A stretch of DNA of 8,735 nt from contig PBLV01000019.1 in assembly GCA_002721895.1 (NCBI GenBank), positions 53,434 through 62,168 of the forward strand. Direction: 5' to 3'. Position 1 is the first letter of the stretch. Each line of letters begins with the position of its first letter. The notes below the pieces were generated by a model. The model made no database searches. It saw only the letters and a program-made list of their open reading frames with translations, and had not been told where the DNA came from. Source of the stretch: Verrucomicrobiales bacterium (GTDB lineage: Bacteria; Verrucomicrobiota; Verrucomicrobiae; Limisphaerales; UBA1100). The position numbers and the translations under genes were made by a program. Of the stretch, positions 5,731-8,735 are shown piece after piece.

Positions 5731-8007
5731 CTACTTCACCGCGTGGATGGTGTGCATGATCTCGGTGCGAATGTTCGCACCGGAGACCGTGTCGATGTTG
5801 AAGCGAATAAGCTGCTGGTCGCACGGTTGCAGGTCTTCCACGGTGAGGGTGACGGTTTTCTTATCTGCCGAAAGTTTGGCGGCGGTGATGGTCACGGACT
5901 CGTTGCCGCGCTGATTGGGATCGCTGACCTTGAAGGTGGGGGAGCCATAGGCGTTGGTCCGCCGATAGTTCCAACGGGTGATGGCATAGTTTTCCGGATC
6001 CGCGGCAGTCTTTGCATCCACTGGCTGAGTGAACGTAATGTGCACGCCATTTTTGTCCACCCAAAGACCTCGGGGCATTTGGACTGGCTTGCCCGTGTAG
6101 CGCACCCGGTCGAGACCGGTGATACGCGCGGCGTTGCTCTGCCACCCCTTGAGTCCGGCGACATAGAGATGCCCGTCATGCGGGCTGAAACGCGGCCGCA
6201 TGGCGGAACTAGTGAAGCGCAGCGGGAACTTAACCACCCCCCCCTGCAAGTTGCCTCCCCCCAGATTTTGTTTTAAAACCAAATACAACGAGGACCGGCC
6301 GTAGCTGGTGTGGAGCAGTTCACCAGCGAAGGGCCCCCAGCTCTTGCTGGTGACCCATTCCTGGCCGCCACCGGAATTGTCCCAGCCCTTGTCGAGCCAG
6401 CATAAGGGCTTGTGGTGTGGCGGCTGCGGTTTCTTGTGAGCCAAGTCTTCCACTCCATAAAAACCGCCGGGCTGAACCCAGTTGATGGGGCAACGGGGCA
6501 TCCAAGTGCCTTCGTTGTCACCGCTGGTGAGCTGGCCCTCGGGGCCGACCCCCATGCCGTTGGGCGCACGAAAGCCCGTGGCCACCACAGTGAGTTGCCG
6601 GCCATACTTGTCAATTTTCAGCAAGGCACCGGCATGGGCGGAGACGTGGCCGTTGCCGCCGCCACCTCCAAATCCGCGACCACCACCGCGCACCGGGCCG
6701 GCCTTGATGGTGTAAAAATTACCCTCAGCATCCGTATGCAAATCGAATACGAACTCGTGAAAGCCCTGAGAGCTAGTGATTTGGTTGTTGAAGCTCTCGT
6801 AATAATCGGCAGCACCATCCTTGTTGGTGTCGTGGTAACGGGTCATCTCGTCCCGGCCGGAGGTGTAAACGACATCGTCCACGATCTTGAGGCCAAGGGT
6901 TTCAAAGCCGCCGCTGGCAAAGCGGGTCCATTTCAACTCGGCGAGTTCCTTGCTTTTCAAGCCGGAGACAATCCACACATCCCCATCCCAAGTGGAGAGC
7001 GCGGCCCGATCGCCATCACTGAAAAAGTCCAAGCCTCCAAAACGCACGCGGCGGTTCCACGGATTCTTCTCGGGCGAGGTGATGGTATCGGTCACATAGG
7101 CGCCATCAGGCGTCTGGCTGGTGTTCAGGGTCCCCTTGGTGACCACGGGCTCAGGCCAGCGGTTTTTGCCGGCTTTGGGAAAGGAGGCCTTGACGGGTGT
7201 CTTGGCAAGGGCGGCAAATTTTCCGGCATCGGCCTCCGCGCCCCGCCACAGGATTAGGATCAAGTCGCCGGCCTTCGTCCCCTTGATGAGATGCAGGACC
7301 ACCCGCTTGTTTTCCTGAATCTCCAGCTTGCCCTTGGAGGCGAACACCTTGGTCACTTGGCCGCCAGCGGTGAGGGTGGCCATTTGGCCGTCCACACGGC
7401 CCTTGGCGCCTTCCACCTCGCAAACGAGCGCCGCCACGCCACCGGTCAAGGCATCATGTCGCAGGCTGCGAACGAAAGCTGTTTGGCCGTCTTTTTCAAT
7501 GCTGCCGGGTTGCTCCAAAAAATTGATGCCACGCACGGTGTAACTAAGCACGACCTTGTCATCCGCCACGTAACAACCGCGCCACTGAGCTTGGCCTGCA
7601 GGAATGGGACCGAATGGCTCCGGGCGCGGATCAACAAAGGATCCCTTGAGGTCGGCCCAGCCGGCGATATTCGAGACGCCGAATTTTTGGTCGCCGGCAA
7701 CACGTGGGCTGGCACCGTGGTTGCCGCGGTAGCTCACACCCTCGTCAGTGATGTAGTTGCCCGTCCAGCCGGCGGACCAGCGGAGCAGGTCTGTGTCGAA
7801 GCACATGAACGCCTCGCGCCCAACGATGATGGCCATGCCCTTGTTGGCCACATTGCCGCCGGGGAAATTGGCCCGAATGGCCGCCTTGGTATAGGGAAAA
7901 TCGGCCTGCAAATGCCGCGAAAGTTTTTGCCGCCACGCCGGTACATCCTGGGCTTGGACGATGGCTGTGATGGAAATGAGAAGAAGGGAAACGATGCGAG
8001 TCTTCAT
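5731..8007 (-). CDS. Secreted DUF6797-like / beta-propeller protein (putative quinoprotein-type dehydrogenase)
   Basis: This 758-residue protein starts at the ATG at 8007 with a signal peptide (MKTRIVSLLLISITAIVQA, cleavage before QD at about residue 20). Residues about 21-310 resemble the DUF6797 domain of PVC-group proteins (MAIIVGREAFMCFDTDLLRWS, then GVSYRGNHG and QWRGCYV). From about 320 to 640 comes a six-bladed-type beta-propeller like those of soluble sugar and sorbosone dehydrogenases: ALSTWDGDVWIVSGL, GLKIVDDVVYTSGRDEMTRYHD, ATGFRAPNGMGVGPEGQLTSGDNEG and PRFSPHDGHLYVAGLKGWQ. A calcium-type loop, DTNKDGAADYYE, is at 393-404, and a glycine-rich insert at 440-454. The last 110 residues form an Ig-like strand domain (VHITFTQPVDAKTAADPENYAI). 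There is no CxxCH motif, so any electrons released must pass to another carrier, plausibly the pentahaem protein encoded 82 bp downstream. Dehydrogenase activity and cofactor are inferred; a purely structural or binding role is possible. First gene of the operon; no Shine-Dalgarno sequence precedes it. Confidence 0.85.
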   Translation of the reverse strand: MKTRIVSLLLISITAIVQAQDVPAWRQKLSRHLQADFPYTKAAIRANFPGGNVANKGMAIIVGREAFMCFDTDLLRWSAGWTGNYITDEGVSYRGNHGASPRVAGDQKFGVSNIAGWADLKGSFVDPRPEPFGPIPAGQAQWRGCYVADDKVVLSYTVRGINFLEQPGSIEKDGQTAFVRSLRHDALTGGVAALVCEVEGAKGRVDGQMATLTAGGQVTKVFASKGKLEIQENKRVVLHLIKGTKAGDLILILWRGAEADAGKFAALAKTPVKASFPKAGKNRWPEPVVTKGTLNTSQTPDGAYVTDTITSPEKNPWNRRVRFGGLDFFSDGDRAALSTWDGDVWIVSGLKSKELAELKWTRFASGGFETLGLKIVDDVVYTSGRDEMTRYHDTNKDGAADYYESFNNQITSSQGFHEFVFDLHTDAEGNFYTIKAGPVRGGGRGFGGGGGNGHVSAHAGALLKIDKYGRQLTVVATGFRAPNGMGVGPEGQLTSGDNEGTWMPRCPINWVQPGGFYGVEDLAHKKPQPPHHKPLCWLDKGWDNSGGGQEWVTSKSWGPFAGELLHTSYGRSSLYLVLKQNLGGGNLQGGVVKFPLRFTSSAMRPRFSPHDGHLYVAGLKGWQSNAARITGLDRVRYTGKPVQMPRGLWVDKNGVHITFTQPVDAKTAADPENYAITRWNYRRTNAYGSPTFKVSDPNQRGNESVTITAAKLSADKKTVTLTVEDLQPCDQQLIRFNIDTVSGANIRTEIMHTIHAVK

Positions 8008-8028
8008 TGATCTGGAAATGGAGGGACG

Positions 8029-8056
8029 AACCTAGCGTTTGAAAATTCATCGTCGA
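8029..8056 (-). promoter_or_regulatory. Candidate sigma-70-type promoter for the propeller-pentahaem-DUF1080 operon
   Basis: On the minus strand TCGACG (8056-8051, 4 of 6 matches to TTGACA) is followed after 16 bases by TAGGTT (8034-8029), which keeps the T1, A2 and T6 positions of TATAAT. Transcription would start near 8022, about 15 bases before the ATG at 8007. That short leader fits the absence of a Shine-Dalgarno sequence. The same TAGGTT hexamer appears in the divergent tig promoter. Support is by sequence match only. Confidence 0.35.
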
Positions 8057-8090
8057 GGAAAATCCCACCGGAACGGACCAACCTCCAAAC

Positions 8091-8119
8091 TTGACGAGGG
8101 CGGATACCGCTTCTAGGTT
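8091..8119 (+). promoter_or_regulatory. Candidate sigma-70-type promoter for tig
   Basis: TTGACG (8091-8096, 5 of 6 matches to the -35 consensus) and TAGGTT (8114-8119, keeping T1, A2 and T6 of the -10 consensus) are separated by exactly 17 bases. Predicted transcription start is near 8126, giving a leader of about 19 bases that contains the AAGGA ribosome-binding site. This is the best promoter in the window. Confidence 0.55.
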
Positions 8120-8133
8120 GAGCCGCTTTTGCA

Positions 8134-8138
8134 AAGGA
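8134..8138 (+). promoter_or_regulatory. Ribosome-binding site of tig
   Basis: AAGGA ends 6 bases before the GTG at 8145 and decides that start over the in-frame TTG at 8118. It is the only clear Shine-Dalgarno sequence before any gene in this window. Confidence 0.7.
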
Positions 8139-8144
8139 ATTGTC

Positions 8145-8735
8145 GTGAATGTTGAATTGATTGATCTTTCGCCGTGCAAGAAACAATTGCGCGTGGATGT
8201 GCCCGTGGAAAAGGTGGACGAGGCGTTCGAGCGCGTGGCGGGCCAGTTTCGCAAGCAGGCCAACCTGCCGGGCTTCCGCAAAGGCAAGGCACCCAAAGAC
8301 AAGGTGGTGGCGGCCTTCAGCAACCAGATCGGCGAGGAAGTGAAGAAGCAGCTGATGTCCGACGCCTATCAACGCGCCTTGAAGGAGAAAGACATTGAGC
8401 CGGTGACTCAGCCGGACGTGGAGGAGATCCAGTTTGCAAAAGGGGAACCGTTGCAGTTCGCTGCCACGCTGGAGGTCAAGCCGGTCTTTGAGTTGCCGGA
8501 GTACAAGGGCCTGAAGGGGCAACGAGAGCGCGTGGAGGTAACGGACACAGACCTGAACAAGGCGCTGGATGCGCTGCGCGACCAACGGGCGCAATACGAG
8601 AACGTGGAGCGCGGCGTGCAGGACAACGACTACGTGGTGGTGAACTACTCCGGCACTTCGGAGGGCAAACCGCTGACGGACTTTGCGCCCACGGCGCGGG
8701 GCCTGACGGAGCAAAACAAATACTGGCTGCACGTG
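8145..8735 (+). CDS. tig: Trigger factor, N-terminal part (3' end cut by window edge)
   Basis: From the GTG at 8145 there are 197 codons without a stop, reaching the right edge. The protein is the ribosome-associated chaperone and peptidyl-prolyl isomerase that receives nascent chains at the exit tunnel. The ribosome-binding signature GFRKGKAP is at residues 43-50, the same position as in the E. coli protein. The N-terminal domain is otherwise typical: MNVELIDLSPCKKQLRVDVP at the start, a helix QIGEEVKKQLMSDAYQRAL, and the closing strands LQFAATLEVKPVFELPEYKGL at about 103-123. A linker VEVTDTDLNKALDALRDQRAQYENV (about 130-154) leads into the start of the FKBP-like isomerase domain (DNDYVVVNYSGTSEGKPL, from 160). 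The stretch after it (APTARGLTEQNKYWLHV) departs from the E. coli sequence, so isomerase-site residues cannot be judged here. Start chosen for the good AAGGA site and for matching the family N-terminus. In many bacteria clpP and clpX follow; that cannot be seen here. Confidence 0.95.
   Translation, partial: MNVELIDLSPCKKQLRVDVPVEKVDEAFERVAGQFRKQANLPGFRKGKAPKDKVVAAFSNQIGEEVKKQLMSDAYQRALKEKDIEPVTQPDVEEIQFAKGEPLQFAATLEVKPVFELPEYKGLKGQRERVEVTDTDLNKALDALRDQRAQYENVERGVQDNDYVVVNYSGTSEGKPLTDFAPTARGLTEQNKYWLHV

Larger units (their letters stand above)
8008..8144. other. Divergent intergenic region between the operon and tig
   Basis: This 137-bp region holds both divergent promoter candidates. The 7-base element CTAGGTT occurs as a perfect inverted pair, AACCTAG at 8029-8035 and CTAGGTT at 8113-8119, each overlapping a candidate -10 box. 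No small gene, riboswitch or terminator is visible. Confidence 0.6.

Noticed and set aside
8004..8732. 242-codon minus-strand open frame opposite tig
   Set aside because: The plus strand is clearly trigger factor, with GFRKGKAP at the expected position. The opposite frame has no known motifs and would run through the promoter region.

Overview
The window looks like chromosomal DNA from a member of the PVC superphylum, most likely Verrucomicrobiota, with Planctomycetota as the alternative. The evidence is a GC-rich cluster of exported proteins typical of that group: a DUF1080 (3-keto-disaccharide hydrolase) protein, a c-type cytochrome with an N-terminal PA14-like domain and five haem motifs, and a large secreted DUF6797-like/beta-propeller protein with a calcium-binding loop. 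Most start codons also lack a Shine-Dalgarno sequence. No rRNA, tRNA, mobile element or CRISPR array was seen. Phylum assignment is inference from gene content.

Layout from left to right: (1) an exported protein with one CMNCH haem site, minus strand, running off the left edge (1-1101). (2) A divergent lipoprotein resembling clan GH-A / GH42-like glycoside hydrolases, plus strand (1167-2978). (3) Convergent to it, with a 6-bp gap, a three-gene minus-strand operon: beta-propeller protein (8007 to 5731), pentahaem PA14-cytochrome (5648 to 3690) and DUF1080 hydrolase (3677 to 2985). (4) Divergent from that operon, across a 137-bp intergenic region with a recognisable promoter on each strand, the start of the trigger factor gene tig, plus strand (8145 to the right edge). 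Both edge genes are open reading frames cut by the window, so a search requiring a start and a stop would miss them.

All proteins left of tig carry export signals. Taken together they suggest an envelope or periplasmic module for carbohydrate attack: a glycosidase-like lipoprotein, a propeller protein that could be a quinoprotein-type sugar dehydrogenase, a five-haem wire that could take its electrons, and a DUF1080 hydrolase able to act on 3-keto sugars. In PVC bacteria related domains are often fused in one giant polypeptide; here they are separate genes. The coupling is a hypothesis. The sequence shows the domains, signal peptides, haem motifs and operon spacing, but not substrates or electron partners.

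The points most worth checking are the pentahaem cytochrome whose third module has lost the usual axial-methionine motif, the GH-like lipoprotein that seems to lack the expected acid/base glutamate, and the divergent promoter pair between tig and the operon.
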